DNA from: Streptomyces odontomachi
GTDB lineage: Bacteria > Actinomycetota > Actinomycetes > Streptomycetales > Streptomycetaceae
Reading direction: 5' to 3'
DNA length: 64,000 nucleotides
Assembly: GCF_024435355.1 (NCBI RefSeq)
Contig: NZ_JAMJWG010000002.1
Location: forward strand, 558,001-622,000
Position numbers and translations under genes: made by a program. This document shows positions 18,340 through 26,548 of the stretch, piece by piece (positions within the stretch are counted from its first letter, which is position 1; each line of letters opens with the position of its first letter). The notes under the pieces are model-generated. The model was not told the origin of the DNA. It saw only the letters and a list, made by a program, of their open reading frames with translations, and did no database searches.

Positions 18340-19686
18340 ATGGGCAAGACGGATGTGCCGCATTACGTCGAAACAAGGATCGAAGTACCGCAGGACCCGC
18401 TCGTCGTGGCGGCCAGATTGGCCGAAGCCGGCCCGCACGGCGAGTTCGTCATCTACGAGGACGACGGACAGTGGTCCTATGCGGGCGGTGTGCTCGCCGA
18501 CGTTCGCCTCGACCGCGAAGGAGCCCGACTCAGCGGCGTCCGAGAAGCGCGACTGCCCTGGAGCGAGCGGCCTTTGAGGCAGGTCGCCGAACTGTTCTCG
18601 ACCCTGCCGGTGCGGGATTGGCGGGCCTATGGCACTGCCATGTTCGAGCTGTCCTACGCAAAGGACGGCAACCAGGAACACCTGGCCGATCAGTGCCTCC
18701 TCCATCTCGTGGTGCCGAAGAGCGAAGTACGCCTCGCTTCCGGCCAGGCACTGGTACGTTCCACCGATCCGGACACCCTCGCCGTGCTCGTCGAACTGCT
18801 CACCGGGCCAATTGACAGTAGAGCGCGGTACGCGATACCAATCGACGTCAGACGCACCGGCCGTGACGAATACTGCGGTGCGGTCGCGAGTGCAGTTCGC
18901 GAGATCACGGACGCTCAGCTGCAAAAGGTGATCCTGTCGCGTCTCGTCGACGTGGATCGCGATATCGACCTGGTCGCCACGTATGTGCTCGGTCGGCGCC
19001 AGAACACCCCTGCCCGATCCTTCCTTTTGCACATGGACGGTCTGGAGGCGGCCGGATTCAGTCCCGAAATCGTCGTCGGTGTGACCGCGGAAGGTAAGGT
19101 CGTCAGCCAACCGCTCGCCGGTACCAGAGCACTCACGTCCGACACCGCGGAAAATAGCCGTCGCCGCGTGGAGCTGCTATCTTCCGAGAAGGAGATCTAC
19201 GAGCACGCGATTTCGGTGAAAGTCGGAAACGACGAGCTGCTGACCGTCTGCGAACCGGATTCGGTAGGGGTCCGTAATCTGATGACGGTCGAGGAACGGG
19301 GCAGTGTCCAACATCTCGCTTCTCGGGTGACGGGACAACTGGCCGAAGGACTTGACGCCTGGGACGCCTTCGCCGCCGTCTTTCCCGCGGTAACCGCTTC
19401 TGGGGTACCCAAAGAAGCCGCCTACGAGGCAATCCGCCGGCACGAGACCGAGCGCCGTGGTCTTTACGGCGGCGCGGTACTGACCGTGGACGCATCCGGC
19501 GCCCTGGACGCCGCACTCGTGCTCCGTACCGTCTACCGCCAACACGGAAGGACCTGGCTGCGTGCCGGCGCGGGAATCGTCGGGCAGTCGCAGCCCGCCC
19601 GGGAATTCGAGGAAACCTGCGAGAAGCTCGACAGTATCGCGCGCTTCCTCGTCGCCGGCGAAACCAAGGAGGAAGTGCACGCGTGA
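18340..19686 (+). CDS. Salicylate synthase (MbtI/Irp9-type)
   Basis: This 448-residue chorismate-utilising enzyme closely follows the MbtI pattern: [77 protein letters not shown] and RGLYGGAV. The C-terminus reads [10 protein letters not shown]...EFEETCEKL. These enzymes isomerise chorismate to isochorismate and eliminate pyruvate, giving salicylate in one Mg-dependent active site. It is the first gene of an operon running to 30425; its stop overlaps the next start by 4 bp. A simple isochorismate synthase is the alternative, but no separate pyruvate lyase is encoded here. Confidence 0.9.
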   Translation: MGKTDVPHYVETRIEVPQDPLVVAARLAEAGPHGEFVIYEDDGQWSYAGGVLADVRLDREGARLSGVREARLPWSERPLRQVAELFSTLPVRDWRAYGTAMFELSYAKDGNQEHLADQCLLHLVVPKSEVRLASGQALVRSTDPDTLAVLVELLTGPIDSRARYAIPIDVRRTGRDEYCGAVASAVREITDAQLQKVILSRLVDVDRDIDLVATYVLGRRQNTPARSFLLHMDGLEAAGFSPEIVVGVTAEGKVVSQPLAGTRALTSDTAENSRRRVELLSSEKEIYEHAISVKVGNDELLTVCEPDSVGVRNLMTVEERGSVQHLASRVTGQLAEGLDAWDAFAAVFPAVTASGVPKEAAYEAIRRHETERRGLYGGAVLTVDASGALDAALVLRTVYRQHGRTWLRAGAGIVGQSQPAREFEETCEKLDSIARFLVAGETKEEVHA

Positions 19687-20726
19687 GAACGGAGAATCTC
19701 TACCTGTCCGGGATCGGCAGTGTCGTTCCGGAACGGGTGCAGACCGAACAGGCGGTGGCGCGGGGCTGGTACGACGAGGCCGCCCGCGAGGCATCGGGCA
19801 TCATCTCGGTCGCGGTCAGCGAGTCGACGCCCGCACCGGACATGGCGATCGAGGCCGCCAGGACCGCGATCCGGCGCTCCGGCCACGACGTGGGCGACTT
19901 CGGCATCCTGTTGCACAGCCACGCCCACCACCAGGGTCCGGAGGGCTGGTCTCCGGCGCACTACATCCTTCGCAACACCCTGGACCGGCCGATACCGGCA
20001 GTGGAGATCAGGCAGGGGTGCCTGGGCATGCTGGCCGCGATCGAGACGGCCGCGAACCGGCTGCTGGCCAATCCCGGTCACCCGGCCGCGCTGGTGACCG
20101 CAGCGGACAACTTCTCCACCCCCCTCGTGGATCGCTGGCGGTCCTCCTCGGCGTTCGTGCTCGCCGACTCCGGGTCCGCCGTGACCGTGTCGAGGACCGG
20201 TGGATTCGCCCGGCTGCTGGCCATCGGATCGGTGTCCGACTCCCGGATGGAAGCCCTTGACCGCGGCGGCGACCCCCTGTTCCCGCCCGGGATCACCGTC
20301 GGCCGGCCGCTGGACTTCGAGAAGCGCAGAGAGCACATGCGCCAGCAGTGGGCGAAGGGCGTCACCCCGCCCATCGGGTACTTCGGCGACAAGATCTCCG
20401 CCGTCACCGAGCTGACGCTGAAGGAAGCCGGCCTCACCATCGACGAGATCGCCAGGGTGGCGCACCCCGGATTCGGGTGGGACGGGCTCGAGACCATGTT
20501 CCTGTTCCCGCTCGACATCGACGGCGACCGGGGCGTCTGGGAGTACATCAGGCGGATCGGGCACGCCGGGGTGACCGAGGTGTTCCTCGGCCTGGAGCAC
20601 CTGTGGACGACCGGGCAGGTCGTTCCCGGTGACCGCGTGCTCCTGGTCACCGCGGGTGCCGGGGCATCCATGGGCTGCGCGGTCGTCGAGATCCTCACCG
20701 CCTACGGGTCAGAGTCAGGGAGCTGA
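19683..20726 (+). CDS. KAS III-like acyltransferase with Cys-His-His site
   Basis: This 347-residue thiolase-fold protein has nucleophile Cys113 (RQGCLGM) and His261 (VAHPGFGW), as in FabH. The canonical Asn of the GNT motif is replaced by His294 (RIGHAG). Homologues with altered triads in other clusters (for example PtmR in pactamycin, ChlB3/ChlB6, CerJ) move an acyl group from a carrier or CoA to an O or N nucleophile instead of decarboxylative condensation. Here it plausibly transfers the carrier-bound salicyl group to the cyclitol amine. GTG start, GTGA overlap with the salicylate synthase gene. Confidence 0.82.
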   Translation: MRTENLYLSGIGSVVPERVQTEQAVARGWYDEAAREASGIISVAVSESTPAPDMAIEAARTAIRRSGHDVGDFGILLHSHAHHQGPEGWSPAHYILRNTLDRPIPAVEIRQGCLGMLAAIETAANRLLANPGHPAALVTAADNFSTPLVDRWRSSSAFVLADSGSAVTVSRTGGFARLLAIGSVSDSRMEALDRGGDPLFPPGITVGRPLDFEKRREHMRQQWAKGVTPPIGYFGDKISAVTELTLKEAGLTIDEIARVAHPGFGWDGLETMFLFPLDIDGDRGVWEYIRRIGHAGVTEVFLGLEHLWTTGQVVPGDRVLLVTAGAGASMGCAVVEILTAYGSESGS

Positions 20727-20727
20727 T

Positions 20728-22359
20728 GTGCTGGCTGGATGTACGCCCTGGCCCACCGAGGCAGCCGAGCACTATCGGGCACGGGGCTTATGGCGCGGGC
20801 AGGATCTCGGCACCCTGCTCCGCAGGGCGGCGGCGCAGTACGGCCCGGCTCCGGCTCTGGTGCACGGCGAGCGCCGGATCTCCTACGCCGAACTCGACCG
20901 CTGGGCCGACCGGATGGCCGCCGGCTTTGCCCGGCACGGCATACGCGCCGGCGACCGGATCGTGGTTCAGCTCCCCAACGTGCCCGAGTTCGTCGCCGTC
21001 TGCTTCGCGCTGTTCCGGCTCGGCGCCAAACCGGTCTTCGCCCTGACCGCACATCGGTCCCAGGAGATCGGGCACCTGTGCCGGAGCACCGGTGCGGTCG
21101 CCTACGTGCTGCCCGGGGTGTACCGCGGGTTCGACCACCGGGAGCTCGCCAGGGAGATCCGCGCGAGCACCCCTGACCTGCGGCTGCTCTTCACCCTCAG
21201 CGGCGGCAGGGACGACGACCTCGTCGCGCTGTCCACCGTGCAGGACGAACCCGGCGGCCTGCCGGAACAGGATGCGTCGGATGTGGCGTTCTTCCTGCTC
21301 TCCGGTGGGACGACCGCGCTGCCGAAGGTCATCCCGCGCACGCACGACGACTACGCCTACCAGGTCCGCGCCACTGCCGCCGTCCTCGGCATGTCCCCCT
21401 CGGACGTGTATCTGGCCGTGCTGCCCCTGGAGTTCAACTTCGCCTGGGGCTGCCCCGGGGTGATCGGCACGCTGGCCTCGGGTGGCACGGTCGTGCTCGC
21501 CGACGATGCCACCGCCGACGACTGTTTCGCGGCCATCGCGAGGGAGCGGGTCACCGTGACCTCCGTGGTCCCCAGCGTCGCTCAGCTGTGGCTGGAGGCG
21601 GCGGAGTGGACCGACGCGGACCTGACGAGCCTGCGTGTCATGCAGATCGGCGGTGCCAAGCTCCAGCGGTCGCTCGCGGAACGGATCGCGCCCGCCTTCG
21701 GGTGCGAACTCCAGCAGGTCTTCGGCATGGCGGAAGGCCTGATCACCCTGACCAGGTCCGATGACCGGCCGGACGTGGTCATCGGAACCCAGGGCAGGCC
21801 GCTGTCCGACGCGGACGAGATCAGGATCGTCGGCGAGGACGGCCGGGACCTCTCCCCCGGAGACGTGGGCGAACTCCTCACGCGCGGCCCGTACACCTTG
21901 CGCGGCTACTACCGCGCACCCGAACACAACGCAGTCGCGTTCACCGAGGACGGGTTCTACCGCAGCGGTGACCTGGCACGCCTGACCGAGGACGGCAACC
22001 TGGTCATCGAGGGCCGGATCAAGGACGTCGTGATCCGGGGTGGCGACAAGATCTCCGCCGCGGAGGTGGAGGGGCATCTCCTCAGCCACCCGGGGATCCT
22101 GCGCGCCGCTGTCGTCGGCGTCCCGGACGACTTCCTCGGCGAGCGGACCTGCGCGTACCTCGTCACGGCCGGTGCGCCCCCCACGCTGCACGACCTCAAG
22201 CAGGCCCTGCACCAGCGCGGACTCGCCGACTACAAGCTTCCCGACCGGGTCGAGGTCATCGACGCGCTGCCCGTCACCCCGCTCGGCAAGGTCGACAAGA
22301 AGGCACTGGCACTCTTGGCCGCTCAGCCCCGCACACCGGTGGCGAACCAGAAAGGCTGA
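20728..22359 (+). CDS. Salicyl-AMP ligase (DhbE/YbtE/MbtA family)
   Basis: This 543-residue stand-alone aryl adenylation enzyme resembles DhbE from its first residues (GCTPWPTEAAEHYR). It has LSGGTTALPK, IPRTHDDY, QVFGMAEGL, YRSGDLARL and the catalytic Lys near TPLGKVDKK. In the specificity loop LPLEFNFAWGCPG the residue equivalent to DhbE Ser240 is Cys, as in the salicylate-activating YbtE/PchD/MbtA rather than dihydroxybenzoate enzymes. It should make salicyl-AMP and load the carrier protein encoded next. GTG 20728 nearly abuts the preceding stop. Confidence 0.88.
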   Translation: MLAGCTPWPTEAAEHYRARGLWRGQDLGTLLRRAAAQYGPAPALVHGERRISYAELDRWADRMAAGFARHGIRAGDRIVVQLPNVPEFVAVCFALFRLGAKPVFALTAHRSQEIGHLCRSTGAVAYVLPGVYRGFDHRELAREIRASTPDLRLLFTLSGGRDDDLVALSTVQDEPGGLPEQDASDVAFFLLSGGTTALPKVIPRTHDDYAYQVRATAAVLGMSPSDVYLAVLPLEFNFAWGCPGVIGTLASGGTVVLADDATADDCFAAIARERVTVTSVVPSVAQLWLEAAEWTDADLTSLRVMQIGGAKLQRSLAERIAPAFGCELQQVFGMAEGLITLTRSDDRPDVVIGTQGRPLSDADEIRIVGEDGRDLSPGDVGELLTRGPYTLRGYYRAPEHNAVAFTEDGFYRSGDLARLTEDGNLVIEGRIKDVVIRGGDKISAAEVEGHLLSHPGILRAAVVGVPDDFLGERTCAYLVTAGAPPTLHDLKQALHQRGLADYKLPDRVEVIDALPVTPLGKVDKKALALLAAQPRTPVANQKG

Positions 22360-22360
22360 C

Positions 22361-22621
22361 ATGGACGCAGATTCCCAGACGACCACGGAACCGCCCGACG
22401 AGCGGGAGCTGCGCGAGATCATCGCGCCCTTGATCGACGCCCGGCCCGCGGACATCCCCGGTGACGCCAATCTCATCCTGCTGGGGCTGAGCTCCATCGA
22501 CGTCATGCGTCTGGTCGGCCGCTGGCGCCGGGCGCGGCTGCCCGTCGTCTTCGAGGAACTGGCGGCCGCTCCCACGCTGAGCGGCTGGCTCGCGCACTTC
22601 GACAGCCTGCGCACCCGATGA
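22361..22621 (+). CDS. Free-standing aryl carrier protein
   Basis: This 86-residue acidic protein resembles the ArCP domain of EntB/VibB-type proteins without the isochorismatase part. The phosphopantetheine Ser is Ser45 in LGLSSIDVMRL, followed by a helix rich in Arg (RWRRARLP) and FEELAAAPTLSGW. It would be activated by a phosphopantetheinyl transferase encoded elsewhere, carry the salicyl thioester, and present it to the halogenase and the KAS III-like transferase. It starts immediately after the ligase stop. Confidence 0.88.
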   Translation: MDADSQTTTEPPDERELREIIAPLIDARPADIPGDANLILLGLSSIDVMRLVGRWRRARLPVVFEELAAAPTLSGWLAHFDSLRTR

Positions 22622-22664
22622 GTGGCGCAGACCTTCGGCACCATCCACATGTGAGGGGACGACC

Positions 22665-23078
22665 TTGGCCGAAAGAGCAGTGATCGCGGATCTCGACGAG
22701 CCGTCCGTCGTCTACGGCGTGCACGGCACGGAAGGGGAATCCCGGTGGAAGTGCTTCGCACGGCGTAACGACCTGTTCGGGTCGTGGGAGGCCGTCGAGT
22801 GGGCGGGGCTGCCCCCGGGCGGGATCAGCGGCGAACACCTGCACAGTCGCACCGAAGAGCTGTACTTCATCGTTTCCGGCACCGGAGTGATGCTCATCGA
22901 CGGCCAGGAGCATCCCGTCGAAGGCGGTGACCTCGTCCTGACCACCCTCGGCACCCGGCACGGCCTGCGCAACGTGGGCGAGGGCGAGCTGACGTGGCTG
23001 GTCATCGAGGTGCTGGGTCCGCCGATGGCAGCGGTGCTTTCGGGTCATCAGAAGCAGTCCGAGCGTGGGGGTAAGTGA
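22665..23078 (+). CDS. Cupin A, intact metal site
   Basis: This 137-residue single-domain cupin has motif 1 GEHLHSRTEELYFIVSG, giving His, His and Glu, and motif 2 GTRHGLRN, giving the third His: a complete mononuclear metal site. The upstream stretch WKCFARRNDLFGSWEAVEW is shared with the first half of the protein at 23810. Its function is not recognised; an oxygenase, isomerase, dehydratase or epoxidase acting on the cyclitol or aminocyclitol are all possible for this fold. It starts at TTG 22665 with GTGAGGGG upstream. Confidence 0.8.
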   Translation: MAERAVIADLDEPSVVYGVHGTEGESRWKCFARRNDLFGSWEAVEWAGLPPGGISGEHLHSRTEELYFIVSGTGVMLIDGQEHPVEGGDLVLTTLGTRHGLRNVGEGELTWLVIEVLGPPMAAVLSGHQKQSERGGK

Positions 23079-23404
23079 TGAGCAACGCCGTGGTGATCAA
23101 CCTTCGTGAGGTGCGGGAGATCGACGCACGCGTCTTTCTCAGCGGTCCGCTGGGGCGCATCCGCCTGCCCAGGCTCCAGCCGGGCCAGCGCGAGACGCTG
23201 GTCGCCGACGCGCAGGAGCACACCCTGTTCGTCGTGCAGGGCAGCGGAACCGCGGTGACCGGTTCGGCCACCGTCCCCCTTCGGCACGGTGTGGCGCTGA
23301 CGTTGCCGCTGGGCAGCAGTGTCACGGTCGAAGCCGGCGGTGACGGTCTTGAGCTGTTCATCGCCAGCCTCGCCACCCCGCAGGCGGGCGGAGAGTCGGC
23401 GTGA
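23075..23404 (+). CDS. Cupin B, metal ligands lost
   Basis: This 109-residue cupin-like protein has the beta-strand pattern (EHTLFVVQGSG, GVALTLPLGSSVTVEAG), but the HxH of motif 1 and the His of motif 2 are absent. It is homologous to the C-terminal half of the 23810 protein (RATVPLR-type strands, VADxQEH). It is probably a structural or allosteric partner of cupin A, because the two are fused in the second copy. It overlaps the cupin A stop; GTG 23075 or ATG 23078 could start it. Confidence 0.7.
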   Translation: MMSNAVVINLREVREIDARVFLSGPLGRIRLPRLQPGQRETLVADAQEHTLFVVQGSGTAVTGSATVPLRHGVALTLPLGSSVTVEAGGDGLELFIASLATPQAGGESA

Positions 23405-23772
23405 TCGTCACCAACGCCCACGGTCTGAACCGCATCGCCGACGACCGGGCCTGGCGCTGCCTCGCGCGACGCGGAATGTTGCACAGCGAGTGCGAGGCCT
23501 TCGACTACCTCCGGCTGCCGCCGGGCGCCACCCGTGACGGGCGCGGCCGGGAGGGAGTGGAAGAGGTCTGGTTCGTCCTCAGCGGAGCAGGCCGATTCTT
23601 CGACGAAGCAGATCATTCCGTCCCCCTGCAACCGGGCGATCTCGTCCTCTGGTCCGGGGGTTCCGGCGGGTCACTGCGCAGCAGTGCCACGGACTCGCTC
23701 GAACTGCTCGCCTTCGCGGTGCTGCCCGCCGCCGTGACGGAACAACTACCCGTCCGCAGCCCGGTGGCCTGA
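23401..23772 (+). CDS. Cupin C, degenerate metal site
   Basis: This 123-residue cupin-fold protein has RGREGVEEVWFVLSGAG at motif 1, keeping Glu residues but with no HxH. GDLVLWSGGSGGSLRS at motif 2 lacks the His. It is closely related to the 24535 protein (RRGMLxSECExFDYxRL in both). GTG start, 4-bp overlap with cupin B. Its role is unknown; co-transcription suggests a complex with cupins A and B. Confidence 0.7.
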   Translation: MIVTNAHGLNRIADDRAWRCLARRGMLHSECEAFDYLRLPPGATRDGRGREGVEEVWFVLSGAGRFFDEADHSVPLQPGDLVLWSGGSGGSLRSSATDSLELLAFAVLPAAVTEQLPVRSPVA

Positions 23773-23809
23773 AGGCCCTGGACCCCGTCCTGCCGTACTG
23801 GAGGCAAAC

Positions 23810-24538
23810 ATGGTGGACCGACTGGTGGTCACGACTCTGGACGAGCCGTCCCTCGTCTACGAAATGCACGGTGGCGAGAAGATCGCCCAGTGGAAGTGCC
23901 TGGCACGGCGGAACAACCTGTTCGGGCCGTGGGAGGCAGTGGAGTGTTCCTGGCTGCCGCCGGGCGGGGCCAGCGGTGAGCATCTGCACAGCCGTACCGA
24001 GCAGTTCGACTACATCGTGTCCGGCTCCGGCGTGATGACGATCGACGGCACGGACCATCCGGTCACCGCCGGCGATCTGATCACGACGTGCTTGGGGACC
24101 CGCCATGGCATCCGCAACGTCGGCACGAGCGACCTGGTCTGGCTCGTCATCGAGGTGTCGGGTCCGGGGATGACCGGTGCGGCGCCGCCCACGCCCGACC
24201 GGCACGCACGGGACGTCCGTGCCGAGGTGATCAAGCTCCGTGAGGTCAGGGACGTCGACGCGCTGGAGTATCTCGCCGGGCCCCTGCGCCGTGCACGGCT
24301 GGTGCACCTGAGCCCGACGGAGACCGAGACCCTGGTGGCCGACGACCAGGAGCATGTGCTCTTCACGCTCGGCGGAACCGGCCACGCGGTGACGCGTTCG
24401 GCGACCGTCCCCCTGCGCCAGGGTGTGTCCGTGGGGGTGCCGTTCCGCGGCGGTGTCACCGTGCAGGCCGGCCCGCAGGGACTGGAGTTCTTCGTGGTCA
24501 GTCTTGCCGTCCCGGCGAACGCAGGTGGTGCAAAGTGA
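23810..24538 (+). CDS. Fused cupin A'-B' protein
   Basis: This 242-residue bicupin has an N-terminal half (about 1-125) parallel to cupin A, with an intact GEHLHSRTEQFDYIVSG and GTRHGIRN. Its C-terminal half (about 140-235) is parallel to cupin B and metal-less. It is therefore a fused second copy of the A-B pair, produced by duplication of the cassette. The intact metal site suggests it is active. Substrate and reaction are not recognisable. Confidence 0.8.
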   Translation: MVDRLVVTTLDEPSLVYEMHGGEKIAQWKCLARRNNLFGPWEAVECSWLPPGGASGEHLHSRTEQFDYIVSGSGVMTIDGTDHPVTAGDLITTCLGTRHGIRNVGTSDLVWLVIEVSGPGMTGAAPPTPDRHARDVRAEVIKLREVRDVDALEYLAGPLRRARLVHLSPTETETLVADDQEHVLFTLGGTGHAVTRSATVPLRQGVSVGVPFRGGVTVQAGPQGLEFFVVSLAVPANAGGAK

Positions 24539-24921
24539 TCGTCTCCAGTGTTCAGGACGGGCTGACCCGGACCGTGGACGAGCGGGCCGGCGAGGCCGTG
24601 TGGCGGTGCCTCGGCCGGCGCGGAATGTTGTACAGCGAGTGCGAGTCCTTCGACTACGTACGGCTCGCGCCGGGATCCGTCCTCGACGAGCGCGGCCGGG
24701 ACGACATCGAAGAGGTGTGGTTCGTGGTGCACGGCACGGGCGAGTTCGTCGATGACGAGAAGGGCCCGCTTCCGGTGCGCGAGGGGGAACTGGTCTTCTG
24801 CTCCCACGCGGCCGGCGGACAGTGGCGCAGTGCCGCGGACTCCCCTCTGGAACTGCTGCTCCTCGCGATGATGCCCGCTTCGGTGAGCCGGGGGCTGCCG
24901 CTGCGCACCCCCGCCGAGTGA
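24535..24921 (+). CDS. Cupin C', paralogue of cupin C
   Basis: This 128-residue protein has RGRDDIEEVWFVVHGTGEF and GELVFCSHAAGGQW at the cupin motifs; the canonical HxH is missing, as in cupin C. It completes the second A-B-C cassette and overlaps the A'-B' stop by 4 bp (GTGA). Its function is unknown. Confidence 0.7.
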   Translation: MIVSSVQDGLTRTVDERAGEAVWRCLGRRGMLYSECESFDYVRLAPGSVLDERGRDDIEEVWFVVHGTGEFVDDEKGPLPVREGELVFCSHAAGGQWRSAADSPLELLLLAMMPASVSRGLPLRTPAE

Positions 24922-24949
24922 GCTGTCCGCTCTTGAGTGAGGAGGGGAG

Positions 24950-26548
24950 ATGAGAGGCGGCATGCGTCAACAGCCGAGCGAGCGCGTCAAGGTCGATGTC
25001 CTCGTCGTGGGTTCCGGCCCGGTGGGCTGTACGTTCGCGCGGGGGCTCGTCGAAGGCGGCCGGAGCGTCCTGATGGTGGACGCGGGGCCGAAGCTCTCCG
25101 GCCGTCCGGGCGAGCATCTGAAGAACACCTTCGTCTACCAACGCAACGTCGACCGGTTCGGCGCGCTGGTCCGTGGGCATCTGCATCCGCTCTCGGCACC
25201 CTCGCGCGTTCCGGCCCCGCAAGACCTGTTGATCCGTCTTGACGCCGGCGTCGCCACCTACGCGGTCGGCGGGATGGCCACGCACTGGACGGGCGTGACT
25301 CCCCGGCACCATCCGACCGTCGAGCGTGCCGACTGCTTCCCGGCCGGCGAGTGGGACAGGTTCTACGGCGAGGCCGAGACGCTGCTCAACACCCACACCG
25401 ACGTGACCGCGGACGCCGTCTCCCACCAGGTCGTGCAGGACGCGCTGGCCGCGGCATACCCGGAACTGCCCGACCCCTACGGGGTGCAGCACCTCCCGCT
25501 CGCGGGGGAACGTCGCACGGACAATCCCCAGCTCGTGCGCTGGACCGGTGCGGACACCGTGCTGGGCCCGCTCGCGGACGGTGAGCGGGGCGACTTCGTC
25601 CTCCGCGAACAGCACCTGTGCAGGCGGCTGGTGCCTGCGTCGGACGGCTCGAGGATCGAGTACGCCGAGATCGAGGACCACGCCCGGTGGCGGACGCTAC
25701 GGGTGGAGGCCGACACGTACGTGGTCGCATGCGGCGCCGTGCTCACCCCGCAGTTGCTGTACGCCTCCGGCATCCGCCCGGACGCGCTCGGCCGCTACCT
25801 CACGGAACAGCCCGTCGCCTTCTGCCAGATCGTGCTCCGGCAGGACCTGGTCGACCACCTCGCATCGGACGCCCGCTTCGCCCGGCGGGTGCGGGCCCAT
25901 CAGGCAGCCAGCCCCGCCGACCCGGTGCCGATCCCGCTCGACGACCCCGATCCCAACGTGTGGATCCCGGTGTCCGAAGACCGCCCGTGGCACTGCCAGA
26001 TCCATCGCGACCTGCCCTACGACGACCAGGTGCCGAACCTGGACGTGGACCCTCGGCTGGTGGTGGATCTGCGCTGGTTCGGTCTTGTCGACCCGCGGCC
26101 GGAGAACCGGGTGTGCTTCTCCGACACCGCTCGGGACGCCTTCGGGATGCCGCAGCCGAGCTTCGCGTTCTCGCTCGGTGACGACGATTCCGAGCGGCAG
26201 CACCGGATGATGCGGGACATGCTCCGGGCGGCGCGAGCGCTCGGTCCGTTCCTGCCGGGGTCCGAGCCGCGGTTCGTGGTTCCCACACTGCCGTTGCACA
26301 TCGCGGGGACCGTGCGAATGGGGACCGACGCGGACACCGGCGTGGTCGATCCCGACTCGAAGGTCTGGGGCGTCGAGAACCTCTACCTCGGCGGCAACGG
26401 CCTCATCCCGACCGGCACCGCAAGCAATCCGACGCTGACCAGCGTGGCGATGGCGCTGCGGGCAGCGCGCGGGATTCTCGGCGAGGAACGCCAACACGCA
26501 GCAGAAAGGTACACACATGACCGGCCCGGGATATCTGTTCCTAGGTGA
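24950..26548 (+). CDS. Pyranose-oxidase-like GMC oxidoreductase
   Basis: This 532-residue cytosolic flavoenzyme has FAD motif GSGPVGC near 22-28. GGMATHWTGVTPRHHP places a His where fungal pyranose 2-oxidase attaches FAD covalently. The C-terminal LHIAGTVRMG...NLYLGGNGLIPTGTASNPT carries the catalytic His and Asn. Pyranose oxidases and bacterial C-glycoside 3-oxidases oxidise ring hydroxyls. Here the likely job is to make the keto-cyclitol used by the aminotransferase encoded next; the two genes overlap by 32 bp. ATG 24950 follows GAGGAGGGG; ATG 24962 is an alternative start. Confidence 0.82.
   Translation: MRGGMRQQPSERVKVDVLVVGSGPVGCTFARGLVEGGRSVLMVDAGPKLSGRPGEHLKNTFVYQRNVDRFGALVRGHLHPLSAPSRVPAPQDLLIRLDAGVATYAVGGMATHWTGVTPRHHPTVERADCFPAGEWDRFYGEAETLLNTHTDVTADAVSHQVVQDALAAAYPELPDPYGVQHLPLAGERRTDNPQLVRWTGADTVLGPLADGERGDFVLREQHLCRRLVPASDGSRIEYAEIEDHARWRTLRVEADTYVVACGAVLTPQLLYASGIRPDALGRYLTEQPVAFCQIVLRQDLVDHLASDARFARRVRAHQAASPADPVPIPLDDPDPNVWIPVSEDRPWHCQIHRDLPYDDQVPNLDVDPRLVVDLRWFGLVDPRPENRVCFSDTARDAFGMPQPSFAFSLGDDDSERQHRMMRDMLRAARALGPFLPGSEPRFVVPTLPLHIAGTVRMGTDADTGVVDPDSKVWGVENLYLGGNGLIPTGTASNPTLTSVAMALRAARGILGEERQHAAERYTHDRPGISVPR

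Noticed and set aside
18340..22621. Idea that the salicylate genes form a siderophore cluster
   Set aside because: No NRPS or PKS modules, siderophore importer or iron-regulatory site; the operon continues into cyclitol genes.
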